Part shown: in pieces, positions 7,525 to 17,536 of the stretch
Layout of the letters: each line of letters begins with the position of its first letter
Numbering within the stretch: position 1 is the stretch's first letter
NCBI GenBank assembly: GCA_034521755.1
Contig: JAXHMB010000001.1
Location: 496,001-560,000 of the forward strand
Source of the DNA: JAXHMB01 sp034521755
Lineage (GTDB): Bacteria > Bacteroidota > Rhodothermia > Balneolales > Balneolaceae
Length of the DNA stretch: 64,000 nt
Reading direction: 5' to 3'
Program-made: the position numbers and the translations under genes
Notes under the pieces: generated by a model
Told to the model about the DNA's origin: nothing
The model's database searches: none
The model's input: only the letters and a program-made list of their open reading frames with translations

Positions 7525-8210
7525 GTTAATACTAATTGAAACTATTAAGATGGAATTTATACTCTACTATCAATTTAGACTGGAAAATAATCATTCAAGC
7601 CGTTATTGGGTCAGGTATTTTTTGGCTCTTATCTATAGTTGGTCAAAAATTGGGGAACTGATTTAGGTAATGTAATCGGAAAATTAAATAGTAATGTTCA
7701 AGAAGAGCATTACTACAGAATCTTAGTTCATGAAAAATTATTCAGAATTGGTGATAGAGATTTTGCTCATTTATTATGTATCTACCAAGCATTGAGCTTT
7801 CTTGCTAGAGGATTGATCTTCATTTGCTTTTGGAGTTCTATTTACATTTGTGAGTGAAATATCAATCTATGTAGGCGTTTTAGGCTTTACCTACTATCTA
7901 TTTAGAGCCTTACTTTGGTTGAAACCATATCTCTTAAACCTAAAAAGACTAAGAAAGAAATTTGGTCTACGGTTAAAGAGGCGGAAATAAAGGTTTATGG
8001 AAAATTGACAAACAGTACAAAAGAAAAACTAGATGAATTTGGAGTGCAGTATGAAGATTAATTTAGAATTCTAATTAACACCTAAGCCGCGCATCAACAC
8101 TGTCAGCCCTCCCTCTCCTACGCCATCTACTGCGCTAAAGCTTCGTAGATCAAGAAAGCTTCGGTGAGCATGCCCTTGCCGCTTTCTGGCTTTTTAGCTT
8201 CTCGTTCGTT
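7519..8210 (+). mobile_element. Putative integron gene cassette 2 (right edge uncertain)
   Basis: It begins TTAGGTGTTAAT at 7519. The exact reverse complement ATTAACACCTAA occurs at 8074-8085, just after the stop of the enclosed reading frame, where the next attC should begin. The right arm of that attC could not be fixed with confidence. A GTT near 8208 is one candidate end. Confidence 0.55.
7550..8061 (+). pseudogene. Frameshifted membrane protein (cassette 2 gene)
   Basis: Pieces in three frames join into one protein-like product. These are a first hydrophobic segment (IIIQAVIGSGIFWLLSIVG, about 7580-7640), a hydrophilic stretch (TDLGNVIGKLNSNVQEEHYY, 7662 onward), a second membrane segment near 7790-7900 (LLARGLIF-like, then ISIYVGVLGFTYYLF), and a basic tail ending FGVQYED at 8061. 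Three or four indels break it. It has no recognisable family. It fills cassette 2 and has no other partner there. Confidence 0.5.
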
Positions 8211-8215
8211 ATTTA
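8074..8215 (+). repeat. Candidate attC-like site 2
   Basis: The left end ATTAACACCTAAG is exactly complementary (12 bp) to the start of cassette 2 at 7519-7530, as an R'' box should be. Pairing of the inner arms is poor by eye, so the right edge is a guess. Confidence 0.35.
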
Positions 8216-8396
8216 ACAACTCAACATGTGTTCCTATGCCGCTTAAGCGCAAGCCTGTTACAGGACTTGATTGACGAGCATGATTTAAAACTACATACTT
8301 GTGTGGTGAAAAGTACTTACAATTTATTAGCGATTGCTAACTAGTAACTACTGAACTGCCAGTACCTAAAACACAATACCCTAAAGTTTTAACACT

Positions 8397-8867
8397 ATGA
8401 AAAAATTTAACCGTAATAATTTTATAACAAGTACAACAAATCAGATTTTCTTTATTGTACTAACCTTCTGTCTATGCTTTAGCCTATCGGTGGATTTAAA
8501 TGCTCAAGACTCTGGAAATTATCCTGATAATACACGATATAGCCAAGAAACTTATGAAGAGTATAAAGAGGCGTTAGGTAATTTGATATCAGCAATCGAA
8601 GGAACACACAACTTTCGCTGGGAAGTTTCTAATAAAATGCATAAAAGAACATTTTTATACCACGAAAAAATAAAATACAAACGTGAAAAAACGACTAAAT
8701 CTCATCCTGCTAGGATAGCATCTTTTGAAACAGAGTTTCATGAATTAATAACAAAAATGAAAGAGGATAATAGTTTTATCAATACCGAAAAACTTGATCA
8801 GGTCCCGCCAAGTTTTGAATTTAATGATTCTCCAAAACAATACAGTATTGATTTTGATAAGGATTAA
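8397..8867 (+). CDS. Secreted or periplasmic protein of unknown function
   Basis: A 156-residue product with a signal peptide after a hydrophilic start (about residues 15-37, QIFFIVLTFCLCFSLSVDLNAQ, cleavage near NAQ-D). The mature part is hydrophilic and rich in E, K, Y and F (TYEEYKEALGNLISAIE) without cysteines. No domain was recognised. It stands on AT-rich DNA just right of the cassette region, so it could be the cargo of a third, unrecognised cassette. Start ATG at 8397 gives the best signal peptide. Confidence 0.6.
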   Translation: MKKFNRNNFITSTTNQIFFIVLTFCLCFSLSVDLNAQDSGNYPDNTRYSQETYEEYKEALGNLISAIEGTHNFRWEVSNKMHKRTFLYHEKIKYKREKTTKSHPARIASFETEFHELITKMKEDNSFINTEKLDQVPPSFEFNDSPKQYSIDFDKD

Positions 8868-8887
8868 GAACAAATATTTCCTAAAAT

Positions 8888-9455
8888 ATGCTTGGGGGCA
8901 TGGAATTAGCTAAGCTGTTAGAAGAGCATGCTGCAAGAAAAGCAAAAAAGCGATTGATAAGTTCACAGAATAATGACCTTTGGCGTGCTGGATTTTCTGA
9001 AGAACAAAAACAACAACTGGATGATACACACGGCACACCTGATACAGAAGAAATCAACAGACTCAGACCTCAGGTCAAATGCCTGATTGCGATAGTGGTG
9101 AACCTTTACCACAAGGCTGGAGATGTCTTGAAGAGAAGGAAAAGAGTCCCTGTTCGCATAGATGCACCCGAGTTATTCGGCCGCTGCGAAGGTTCAGGTT
9201 TGGAGATAATGATGGCTACATCATTATGATAGCGACGGCTCCGGGGAAATAAATCCTGCGCCAGAGGAAATTGCAACATTAGCCCAATTGAATGGGGTAT
9301 TATTCCACAAAAAGATGGGAGCCTCAGAGACAGTGAAAAGTGGATGATCATTCATGATGGACCGCCAACACAGCTTGCTATCGGCTCCTACCGTATACTG
9401 GGAGGGTGAGGGCCTGATAAAATCAAGTGTGAACAGGTATCAAAAGAAAAGTTAG
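8888..9455 (+). pseudogene. Broken gene, function unknown
   Basis: The open part (8888-9229) starts MLGGMELAKLLEEHAARKAKKRL and is plausible for about 50 residues. The residue composition then becomes odd and other frames look better: IATLAQLNGVLFHKKMGASE around 9270-9335, then MMDRQHSLLSAPTVYWEGEG to the TAG at 9453. At least two indels are needed to join these. No family was recognised. It follows the secreted protein by 20 bp and may have been co-transcribed with it. Confidence 0.4.
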
Positions 9456-9591
9456 GTTAGTGGAATTTCAAGCTTCACAATAGCATAATATCCATGTAAT
9501 AATATTAGAAAGCACCCTATAGCCCAATTTCTGTAGTACATTTGTCATAATTCCAGCCGGGGCTGTAGCTTAAGTCCAAGATCACTCTGTT

Positions 9592-10350
9592 ATGAGCTCA
9601 GAAAGCCGCATATTACAGAAAGTACAAACGGACAAAGACTTTCCCAGGGTCAGCCTTACAGAACCCACACAGTCCGGCTATATCCAACTGGCTGCAGAAG
9701 TTGACAGCCGCCCCCCTTTCTTTCCATCCAGCAAGTCTAAGCGCGAACTGTTAAAGACCTGCAAAAACCTTTGCGAGAAGCTTAAGCAGCGAACAGATGT
9801 CATAAGCGCTCTCACCTTCAAAGCTGTTCTCATACCGCCCGGACGCGGTGAATTTCTAAGAAAACGTCCCGAGGTACATATCGCCCGCTTTGATGTAGCC
9901 ATACTTATTGAGACGGCCAGTCCCGAACGTGCCAAGGCTCTCAAAGAAGAACCCATATTTACTGAGCTTGAAGCCGCTGTACGGGAAACAGCCCGCCATG
10001 TTCACCTCATTACGGCAACCAATATAAAACGGATGGGCCCGGTAGATCACCAAGCCGACGGCATATTCCTGTTTAACTACTTCTATGCAGATGATACCGA
10101 ACAAAACCTGGCGGTCTGGGAATACACGGCCGGCTGGTTCAAGCAGCAGACCGGACTGGATAACTCTACCCTGCTGCTGCCCGAGAATGAAGAAGCCTCA
10201 GAGTATTCCGTTATCAACCACTGCCGGTGGGACAGTCTGTGGGATATCCTGCCCTCCATTTTGTTCAAGCCAACCTTTGGTTCGTATGTGCTTGCCAATT
10301 TCGAAGCCAACCGTACCGCTGCTATCCCTATCTTATACAAGCTGGCATAG
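9592..10350 (+). CDS. Conserved-looking protein of unknown function, 252 residues
   Basis: An intact frame with typical codon use and no signal peptide or membrane helix. It contains a PPGRGEF loop near residue 84, a stretch ARFDVAILIETASPERAKAL that resembles a strand-turn-helix of a ferredoxin-like fold, and a near-repeat of that topology later (DGIFLFNYFYADDTEQNLAVWEYTAGWF). The C terminus ends FEANRTAAIPILYKLA. The two halves suggest a tandem dimeric alpha/beta-barrel arrangement, but this is a weak inference. The G+C content is clearly higher than in the cassettes to the left, so the core genome probably resumes here. Confidence 0.65.
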   Translation: MSSESRILQKVQTDKDFPRVSLTEPTQSGYIQLAAEVDSRPPFFPSSKSKRELLKTCKNLCEKLKQRTDVISALTFKAVLIPPGRGEFLRKRPEVHIARFDVAILIETASPERAKALKEEPIFTELEAAVRETARHVHLITATNIKRMGPVDHQADGIFLFNYFYADDTEQNLAVWEYTAGWFKQQTGLDNSTLLLPENEEASEYSVINHCRWDSLWDILPSILFKPTFGSYVLANFEANRTAAIPILYKLA

Positions 10351-10459
10351 TAGATTTGCCAGAGGCTTCAAAGGAAGCTTGCCGGTCAATCTTGGACTCA
10401 TTACGGTGGACATGAGTCTGTAACTAAGCTAATTCATCAATCATGAGCCGGGCTTGTCA

Positions 10460-12592
10460 TTATAGCTGAGCGTTGCCGCTGCCCTTTATATCGGTTTTTT
10501 TAAAAGACAGGTAAAATTCGGTTCCATTACCTTTTGATTTGTAATGATATTCTCCCTCTAACTGTTCACAAAGCTTGTTGATGAGGAGAAAACCGAGTGA
10601 TTCTAATTCATCCGGGTCCCCGATGTTTTCGGGCATCCCCACCCCATCATCTTTGATCTTCATAATGATTTTCCCCTCTTCTTCCTTCAACGTAAGCTGT
10701 ATAGTGCCCTGTTCACGTCCAGCAAATGCATGTTTAAGCGTATTGGTAATAACTTCACTTGCAATCAGTGAGCAGGGAATGGCCTGGTTAATGTTCAGGT
10801 TGATAGGCTCCAACTTTGTTTTGATCTGAATTTCTTTGTCCGGTGCCATAGATTGCATGACCTTCTCGGTAACCTTTTTCAGGTTTTCCGAAAAGTTAAG
10901 AGAAGCAAAATTTTCTGACTTATAGAGATGCTCATGAATAGAAGCCATGGCGCCGATCCGTGCCACGTTATCGAGCAGCTTCTCGCGAAGTTCGATATTT
11001 TCCTCATTCATCGCCTGCAGTTGCATCATGCCGGAGACTACTGCCATATTATTTTTAACCCGGTGATGCACCTCTGCCAACAGCGTTTCTTTTTCATGTA
11101 ATGCATCCTTGATAAGCTGTTCGGCTTTTATACGCTCGGTGATATCCTGCATGGCTCCAATCATGCGAACCGGTGTTCCCTCATCATCGAGAACCACAAA
11201 AGCACGGTCATATATATATTTGTAGGTTCCGTCGGCACATTTAAAGCGATATTCAAACTGAACCCGGTCTTTCTTGCCCTTCATAACCTTTTCCAGCTTT
11301 TCCTCGACTTCTTGTCTGTCATCGGGATGGATTTTATCTTGCCACCAATCTTGAACTTCTTTTATCTCGGTTTTTGAGTAACCAAACATATCGTGGATTA
11401 CATCATTGTAAACCATCACATCCCTCTCTAGATCCAGATCCCATATGGTATCACTGGTAGCACGTGCCACAATATCATATCGTTCAAGGCTCTCTTTTAG
11501 CCGGGCCTCTTGTTCTACTTCGGCACTTACATCACGCTCAATGGCAATAAAATTCTTGATCTCACCTTCCTCATCATATATCGGATCAATTTTCATATCC
11601 AGCCAGTAGGCTTCTCCCGATTTGGAGTAATTAAGAATGCGCTCGCGAATCGATTGACCCTGTCCTATAGCTTTAGCAAGTCGGCGTTTGGTTTCGGAAT
11701 CCGTTTCAGGACCCTGCAAAAAGTCGCTCGGCTTCATGCCTTGTATCTCCTCAAGCTGGTAGCCGGTAAGTTCCTCGAAGGTAGAGTTTACCCAGGTGAT
11801 CCGCTCTTCAGCGTCGGTAATCATAACCAGATCGGTGGTTTTGGAGGCAACCAGCGATAACTGCTCCAATTCCCGGGAGAGATTGCCAACCTTTCGGAAA
11901 TTACTAACCGTAACCAGGTACCCCAGTAAAATCAGAAGAACGCCCAGCCCTGTAATGGACCAGAAAATAAAATCATGTATCCAGCGTGCACCCTCGTTCA
12001 AGGTAGCAGAGAAAGCATTTTCAAGCGTTGTAAGCAGTTGGTCGGTAGAGCGTATATCAGCCAGAAGACTGTCCCTTTTAGCTACGGAGAACTCTCCGGC
12101 ATTGATTTCCCGATGTATTACATGTCCGAGGCTGTCAAGACGTGCAATTTGCCGGTCTCCCTCCTTCCATATCTCCAGCGCCTTGCTCACATACGAAACC
12201 TCCTTAAAGTTGAGGACCAGCCATATCATCAGCTCAATATCTTTGGGATGCAGCTCGCTGTTCTGGAATCCAAGACGGGCCACTTCGGGATTTGGATTAT
12301 CCGAAATAAGCGTTTTTCGGGCGTTAGAAAAGCTCTTTTGCAGCTCCAGGATTTCAACAAACCGGTTGTAGTATTTCTCTTCTTTTTGGCTACTGTATTC
12401 CATCAATTGAACCGTTGCCTCTTTCTGGGCCTTAGACCATAAGCCCTCTGCTGTAATATAGGCACGTATGCTCGACATCGTTTTAGTACCATAATAGGTG
12501 GCAGCGACAATAAAAATAGCCAGAATAACAAATACACAGCTAATAATAATCTGGCGTAGCTGAATACTTATATTTTTGAACATGTCAACCAT
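10460..12592 (-). CDS. Membrane sensor histidine kinase, PAS-PAS-HisKA_2
   Basis: 710 residues. Two membrane helices (about 12-32 and 208-228) enclose a roughly 175-residue periplasmic helical sensor region. Two PAS domains with PAC motifs follow (KTTDLVMITDAEERITWVN near 250 and RATSDTIWDLDLERDVMVYN near 375). The dimerisation/phosphoacceptor part is of the HisKA_2 type (LLAEVHHRVKNNMAVVSGMM, with the phosphorylated histidine in EVHHRVKNN). The ATPase domain has an N box NTLKHAF and a G box KDDGVGMP. The kinase would phosphorylate a separate response regulator, but none is adjacent. The signal sensed cannot be read from the sequence. It is transcribed alone, convergent with the 252-residue gene. 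Confidence 0.92.
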   Translation of the reverse strand: MVDMFKNISIQLRQIIISCVFVILAIFIVAATYYGTKTMSSIRAYITAEGLWSKAQKEATVQLMEYSSQKEEKYYNRFVEILELQKSFSNARKTLISDNPNPEVARLGFQNSELHPKDIELMIWLVLNFKEVSYVSKALEIWKEGDRQIARLDSLGHVIHREINAGEFSVAKRDSLLADIRSTDQLLTTLENAFSATLNEGARWIHDFIFWSITGLGVLLILLGYLVTVSNFRKVGNLSRELEQLSLVASKTTDLVMITDAEERITWVNSTFEELTGYQLEEIQGMKPSDFLQGPETDSETKRRLAKAIGQGQSIRERILNYSKSGEAYWLDMKIDPIYDEEGEIKNFIAIERDVSAEVEQEARLKESLERYDIVARATSDTIWDLDLERDVMVYNDVIHDMFGYSKTEIKEVQDWWQDKIHPDDRQEVEEKLEKVMKGKKDRVQFEYRFKCADGTYKYIYDRAFVVLDDEGTPVRMIGAMQDITERIKAEQLIKDALHEKETLLAEVHHRVKNNMAVVSGMMQLQAMNEENIELREKLLDNVARIGAMASIHEHLYKSENFASLNFSENLKKVTEKVMQSMAPDKEIQIKTKLEPINLNINQAIPCSLIASEVITNTLKHAFAGREQGTIQLTLKEEEGKIIMKIKDDGVGMPENIGDPDELESLGFLLINKLCEQLEGEYHYKSKGNGTEFYLSFKKTDIKGSGNAQL

Positions 12593-12917
12593 AATCCCCC
12601 GTAAACAAATTTCCGTTGCCCTTTATCAGAAAATTCAAATTGAAATTTCCTACAAGCACTTACATTTAAAGCATTAACTGTACATAATTATCGGCTGTTA
12701 TTCAACAAAGTACATTTCAAATTGCGACAAAAGCAAGGCCGTTCTTAAGAAAGATCATGCCGGGTTATATAACCAAGCCCGAGTACCACACCTGCGCTAA
12801 AGCTTTGGCAAACAGGCCTGTCGGTATTCATTCCTCCAACAGCCGTCGAGACTTATCTTGCCTTTTCGGTTCAAATTTTGTCTTTTTACTTGAACAGAAA
12901 TAAAAGATCACCGGGTG
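12593..12917. other. Intergenic region, about 325 bp
   Basis: It separates the divergently transcribed kinase and the small 12918 gene. No RNA gene or repeat was recognised. Promoters of both genes must lie here but no clear -33/-7 pair stands out. Confidence 0.5.
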
Positions 12918-13262
12918 ATGGACGAAGCAAAAGCTACGATAAGAATTACGCGAGGAAGCGATTATTTTGGCGTTCTGCGAAAACTTAAGGTCTATATCAA
13001 TCAAGAACACCGGGGCGGTGTTAAGCATAATTCTTCTCTCGACATCCACGTAACGCCGGGCATGTATCAAGTGTATGTGAAAATGGACTGGTGCAGAAGC
13101 AAGCCGGTTACACCCCACCTGAGCGATGGCGACATTATTGAGTATGAAGTCCGGATGCGTTCGCAAGATAGCATCGTCGGGATGTTTCGGTCCCTATATG
13201 ACCTGGTGTTTAACTTTTCTGACTTTTTTGAACTGCGAGAACAACCAAGAACTAATAAATAA
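12918..13262 (+). CDS. Small protein of unknown function, probable beta-sandwich
   Basis: A 114-residue product (ATG at 12918; a GTG one codon upstream is the alternative). It alternates strand-like segments: ATIRITRGSDYFGVLRKLKVYIN, HNSSLDIHVTPGMYQVYVKM, GDIIEYEVRM. This is compatible with a small beta-sandwich such as those binding membranes or peptidoglycan partners, but no family was identified. A hydrophobic C-terminal stretch (MFRSLYDLVFNFSDFF) could associate with the membrane. It precedes a thioredoxin-like gene by 16 bp on the same strand. Confidence 0.6.
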   Translation: MDEAKATIRITRGSDYFGVLRKLKVYINQEHRGGVKHNSSLDIHVTPGMYQVYVKMDWCRSKPVTPHLSDGDIIEYEVRMRSQDSIVGMFRSLYDLVFNFSDFFELREQPRTNK

Positions 13263-13278
13263 TTAGGTGCATACGTCT

Positions 13279-13830
13279 ATGAAGAGCTGTAAGAGCACAT
13301 TACTACTGATTTTTTTAATCATCATTCCTTTTGGCCTTGCTAATGCCCAGAATAGTGACACCCTTCCGGTATGGGCCTGATTACTATAGTATTTCGCCAG
13401 ACTCAGACAGCGAACTGGTTTTGGTATATATTGGTGCAAGCTGGTGTGGACCCTGCCACGAACCTGTTCTGAAAAAGGCTCTTGAAGAAATAAAAGTAAC
13501 GCTTGCCCAAAGAGCCCAAAAAGAAGGGAAAGTATTTTCGGTGATTGGTATTGCCAACGACCAATCTGTTCAAAAAGGATGGGATTTTTACAGTCCTCCG
13601 GCTACTTTGATGAAGTTATTATTGGTAAAAAGTGGATGAACCAGGGAGCCATTGAATTTATGTGGGATCGTGAAAAGCCGGTACCGGCCGTGCCCCAGGT
13701 TATTGTTTTTGAGCGATCTCTTAACCTTGAAAACATGATATCAGTAGGTGAAAAGAACTATCTGATACGTTTAAAAGGGTACAATGAGATTGCACAATGG
13801 GCAAACAATAGCGCAAAAATCAAAAAGTAG
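13279..13830 (+). pseudogene. Secreted thioredoxin-like protein, two frameshifts
   Basis: ATG 13279 gives a signal peptide (STLLLIFLIIIPFGLANAQ). A shift near 13370 leads into PDYYSISPDSDSELVLVYIG and the active-site motif ASWCGPCHEPVL. A second shift near 13590 leads into SGYFDEVIIGKKWMNQGAIEF, ending IAQWANNSAKIKK. The joined product of about 180 residues is a periplasmic thioredoxin-fold protein (TlpA/DsbE-like or peptide-thiol reductase) with both redox cysteines kept. Residues on both sides of the breaks are well preserved, so the indels are recent or are sequencing errors. Confidence 0.7.
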
Positions 13831-13883
13831 AGCATTATTCAATTTCAAAAGTTATATTTTTCTTCATGACTTAATCCTGTCTT

Positions 13884-14042
13884 ATGGAACACTCATTATC
13901 ACTGGCTGTGAAAGATATTTCCTCCTCAAAAGCATTCCATAAAAAACTGGGCTTCAAGGCTCTTAAGGAGTTCGGATCCATGAAAAAAAAAGGCCCCTGC
14001 CACTTCTGCATCTCCAATGGATCAATCTATTTGATCAGCGTA
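13884..14042 (+). pseudogene. Truncated glyoxalase/VOC-domain fragment
   Basis: The first 50 residues (MEHSLSLAVKDISSSKAFHKKLGF, then CHFCISNGSIYLIS) match the beginning of a vicinal-oxygen-chelate domain, beta strand, helix SKAFHKKLGF and strand. The frame then runs straight into the next gene, so only the first beta-alpha-beta unit remains. It looks like a deletion that fused a VOC gene start to the NTF2-like gene start. Confidence 0.5.
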
Positions 14043-14518
14043 ATGAATAACGAAGAACTAATATTCCCACTTATATACCTCCCTTCAGCAAAGAGACCAC
14101 GAGGCGATGGCTGAATGCTATCATCCTGAGGCAACGTTCAAGGATGAAGTTTTTGAACTAAAGGGCAAACATATTGCAGCCATGTGGCACATGCTCTGCG
14201 AGCGCGGTAAAGATCTGGAACTTACTTTCAGCGATATAGCATCTGATAAAGATTCGGGCTCTGCCCATTTGGAAGCAACCTATACGTTTACGCAAACCGG
14301 CCGCAAGGTGCATAATGTTTTGGAAGCTTCGTTCCGGTTTAAGGATGGTCAAAATTATTGAACACCGGGATCGGTTTCAACTTCTGGAAATGGTCCGGCA
14401 TGGCCCTGGGAATGACGGGCTGGCTGCTCGGCTGGACGCCTTTCTGCGGCGAAAGGTCAAAGAAAATGCTCAGAAGTCACTGGATAAATTTATTGCCAAA
14501 TATCCCGAATATCAGTAA
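14043..14518 (+). pseudogene. SnoaL/NTF2-like protein (ketosteroid isomerase-like), several frameshifts
   Basis: Joined across frames the product reads MNNEELI, then YTSLQQRDHEAMAECYHPEA (14065-14130), then the open part to FRFKDGQ (about 14350), then IIEHRDR, FNFWKWSGMALGMTGWLLGW in a third frame (about 14372-14430), and LRRKVKENAQKSLDKFIAKY to the end. The WHML, LEATYTF and EHRDRFNFWKW segments are typical of the small cytosolic NTF2-like proteins related to ketosteroid isomerases. Four indels in 475 bp with intact residues throughout is more like read error than decay. Confidence 0.62.
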
Positions 14519-16203
14519 TCCCAGGCTATAAGATTTTCTACTTCCTGCAGACTGATGGGCTCTTCAATGCCTATTTCACCATCAAATTCAGAAGCCATAA
14601 ATTGCAAAGCCGGGTTAATCCATGCCTTTGAAGTGTCATCCTTCTCTTCAATCATCAGCGCCATCTGATAAAGCAAGATAAGTTCTTCAAATAGCGGTTT
14701 TGCCGTAGCTTCAATCTTATCACGGTCTTTCATGCCCTCAAGCTCTTTCCAGGTGCTTATAAGCTTGTCTAGGTTTTCAGATATCAGCGATCCATATTGC
14801 TCAGAATCTGAGGCTGACTCACGGATTTGCTGAATAATGATTTCCAGGCCATTCGACTTTTGAGAAGCGCGCAGCATGTCCAGCACCATAATATTTCCTG
14901 CTCCCTCCCAAATGGGCAGCACGTTGACATCACGCAGCAGTTTGGGCATCACAAAATCTTCGATATAGCCGTTACCGCCCATCAGCTCCATACATTCTCT
15001 TACACTGTACACCGACTGCCGGGCCGACCACCACTTGGCCATCGGGATAATCATACGCATCAGGTGTTGAGCTTCCTCACTACCCTGTTCTGTATCATCC
15101 ATTGCGCGAATTGCCCGCCACACCAACAGAAAATCACCCAGAAACTTAGCTCCCAGCTCATGAAACTTTTGTCGGATTAACGCATGCTTAACCGCTTTTT
15201 TACCAAATGTAACGCGGTGATTCCAGGTACTTCCAGGCTTCTATAATGGCACGTCGGGTTCCGGACATCGCAGCTACAGAATTATAAAGACGCGAGATAT
15301 TAATCATCTCGGCCATCAGCTTAAACCCATTATTCTCTTCACCCAGGCGAATGCCAATAGTATCCTTCAGCTCTACTTCCCCGGTAGCCATAGATCGAAC
15401 ACCAAGTTTATCTTTTAATCGTATGATATTCATAGGGTTACGTGTTCCATCAGGCAGATTATTTTCTACCAGAAACAGGGAAAGTCCGCGGGTGCCTTCC
15501 TCTATATCATCGGTGCGTGCCAGTGCCAAAATGACCTCCGCATTGACGTTGCTGCAAAACCACTTTTCTCCATTGAGCTTATACTTGTCGCCCTCAATAT
15601 GTTGGGCCGTACACAGGTTTCTGCCCACATCAGAACCGCCGGACTTTTCGGTGAGAAACATAGCCCCGGTATACAGATCATCCCCTTCTTTGGCAGACAG
15701 CCTGGGAAGAAGCCGCTTTTTTACTTCTTCAGGAGCATAACGGTCAACGAGGTGAGCGGCACCATCAGTCATACACAATGGACAATAGACACCAAGCTCG
15801 CTCATAGCATAAAGCTGTCCGGCGGCAAAACTCCATTTTGTGACGCTGCCCTGCAAAACTGTTGACGAAGGTTGGCATCATACTTCACATAAAACATCTC
15901 GGATCGGGCAGCAATGTCCACCAACTCCCAGTATGCGGGATGAAAAACAACTTCATCAGCCGGTTCTCCCTGTGGATTCCGTTTTTTGAGCTCCGGACTT
16001 TGTTTATCAGCGGCAAAAGAAAGAGCATCCATTGCAACGGCAGCCTGTTTACCCTGGTAATGAAGCTGGCTGTCCATGTATTCCATTGCCAAATCAGAAA
16101 CATGTTGCTCAAGATAGTGCCTCAGAATACGGTCACTTTCATAGAAGTTGGAGCTGTTGCGGGCATCATCAGTAAGGACTTGATTTTTGGGATCAGACAT
16201 CAT
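14512..16203 (-). CDS. AidB-like acyl-CoA dehydrogenase, two frameshifts
   Basis: Three frames join end to end: 16203-15845 (N-terminal helical domain with VFHPAYWELVDIA), about 15850-15205 (FAD/substrate domain: GAMFLTEKSGGSDVGRN, KLNGEKWFCSN, NIIRLKDKLGVRSMATGE) and about 15205-14512 (C-terminal domain: ECMELMGGNGYIEDF, VLPIWEGAGNIM). The joined product of about 560 residues has the length and order of the AidB-like branch of acyl-CoA dehydrogenases, FAD enzymes that oxidise acyl-CoA or related thioesters. Shifts lie near 15845 and 15205. No residues are obviously lost. It is the last gene of a run of lipid-catabolism genes on this strand. Confidence 0.82.
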
Positions 16204-16222
16204 GCTCCAATTTGGTTGAAAT

Positions 16223-17416
16223 TTACTTGTCGGTCAAGGCTGCAACCCCGGGCAATTCGTTGCCTTCCAGAAATTCCAGGCTGGCTCCTCCCCCTGTTGA
16301 TACATGTGAAACCTTGTCTTCCAGTCCTGCTTTCTTGATAGCTGCTGCAGAATCACCGCCTCCCACAATAGTCGTTGCCCCAAATTTAGTAGCCTCGGCC
16401 AGGGCCTCAGCGACTGCAAAAGTACCATCGGCAAAATTGTCCATCTCAAATACCCCCATGGGACCATTCCAGAATACTGTCTTGGCATTTTTAATCATGT
16501 TGCCAAAGGCAATGGCAGACTGTGGACCAATATCAAGGCCCATCCACCCTTCTTCAATGCCATCTTCGTCTACAACCTCAAATTCTGCATCATTGCTGAA
16601 TTCTTTGGCTACCACTGAATCTAAAGGCAGCACTATATTCACTCCGGCGTCTTTTGCTTTTTCCAAAAGATCTCCGGCTAAATCAATCTTGTCTTCTTCT
16701 AGCAGCGAATCACCAATGGGCAGCCCTTTTGCTTTATAAAAAGTATATGTCATGCCGCCGCCAATAATGATGGAGTCGACTTTGGAAAGCAGGTGCTCGA
16801 TCACCCCGATTTTATCGGATACTTTTGCTCCGCCCAAAATGGCTATAAACGGACGCTCCGGATTATTTACCGACTCACTTAAGTACTTAATCTCTTTTTC
16901 CAACAAAAAACCTGACACGGCAGGCTGCAAAAACTTTGCTACTCCTGCTACCGAGGCGTGCGCCCGGTGACTGCTTCCGAAAGCATCATTCACAAACACA
17001 TCAGCATGGGCTGCCAGTGCTTTGCAGAAATCTTCATCATTCGCTTTTTCTTCTGGATGAAACCGCACATTTTCCAGCAAAACTACTTCTCCAAAGTCAG
17101 CTTTGTCAATAACTGAAGCAGCTTCTTCACCGATGCAGTCATTCGCAAAATGAACCTTGGCATCCAATACGTCTTGCAGGTGATCAGCTACCGGCTTCAG
17201 GCTAAGCGCATTATCTCTTTTCCCACCGGGCCGGCCCAAGTGACTGGTTAAAATCAGTAGCCCTCCATTGTTAATTACATGATTGATAGAAGGCAGTGCC
17301 TGTCGTATGCGGTTATCGTCGGTAATAATTCCATCTTCAATGGGCACATTAAAATCAACCCGCATCAATACTTTCTTATTACTTAATTCAACATCTTTCA
17401 GCGTCATCTTATCCAT
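16223..17416 (-). CDS. pgk: Phosphoglycerate kinase
   Basis: 397 residues, intact and of standard length. It moves the acyl phosphate of 1,3-bisphosphoglycerate to ADP in glycolysis. Visible signatures are KKVLMRVDFNVP (residues 14-25, substrate loop), ILTSHLGRPGG (about 55-65), VNDAFGSSHRAHASV, FIAILGGAKVSDKIGV and the C-terminal nucleotide site GGGDSAAAIKKAG followed by STGGGASLEFLEG. It lies 19 bp after the acyl-CoA dehydrogenase on its 3' side and about 120 bp from the next gene upstream. The clean frame shows that long stretches here are free of indels. Confidence 0.97.
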   Translation of the reverse strand: MDKMTLKDVELSNKKVLMRVDFNVPIEDGIITDDNRIRQALPSINHVINNGGLLILTSHLGRPGGKRDNALSLKPVADHLQDVLDAKVHFANDCIGEEAASVIDKADFGEVVLLENVRFHPEEKANDEDFCKALAAHADVFVNDAFGSSHRAHASVAGVAKFLQPAVSGFLLEKEIKYLSESVNNPERPFIAILGGAKVSDKIGVIEHLLSKVDSIIIGGGMTYTFYKAKGLPIGDSLLEEDKIDLAGDLLEKAKDAGVNIVLPLDSVVAKEFSNDAEFEVVDEDGIEEGWMGLDIGPQSAIAFGNMIKNAKTVFWNGPMGVFEMDNFADGTFAVAEALAEATKFGATTIVGGGDSAAAIKKAGLEDKVSHVSTGGGASLEFLEGNELPGVAALTDK

Positions 17417-17536
17417 TTGGTATTCATAAGGTTAAAATTTGAACAGTATTTTGGTAACAGCATGTTATCATCAATTCCCAATCAGGATTGATCAATATCT
17501 CAACGATCTGATAAACAGATTATATATCAACAGGCC

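Noticed and set aside
9451..9457. GTTAGGT at 9451 as a third attC core
   Set aside because: It matches the core sequence but no pairing left arm or cassette-end complement was found.
12828..13166. Minus-strand frame opposite the 12918 gene
   Set aside because: The plus-strand frame has better codon character and lies 16 bp before the following gene on the same strand.
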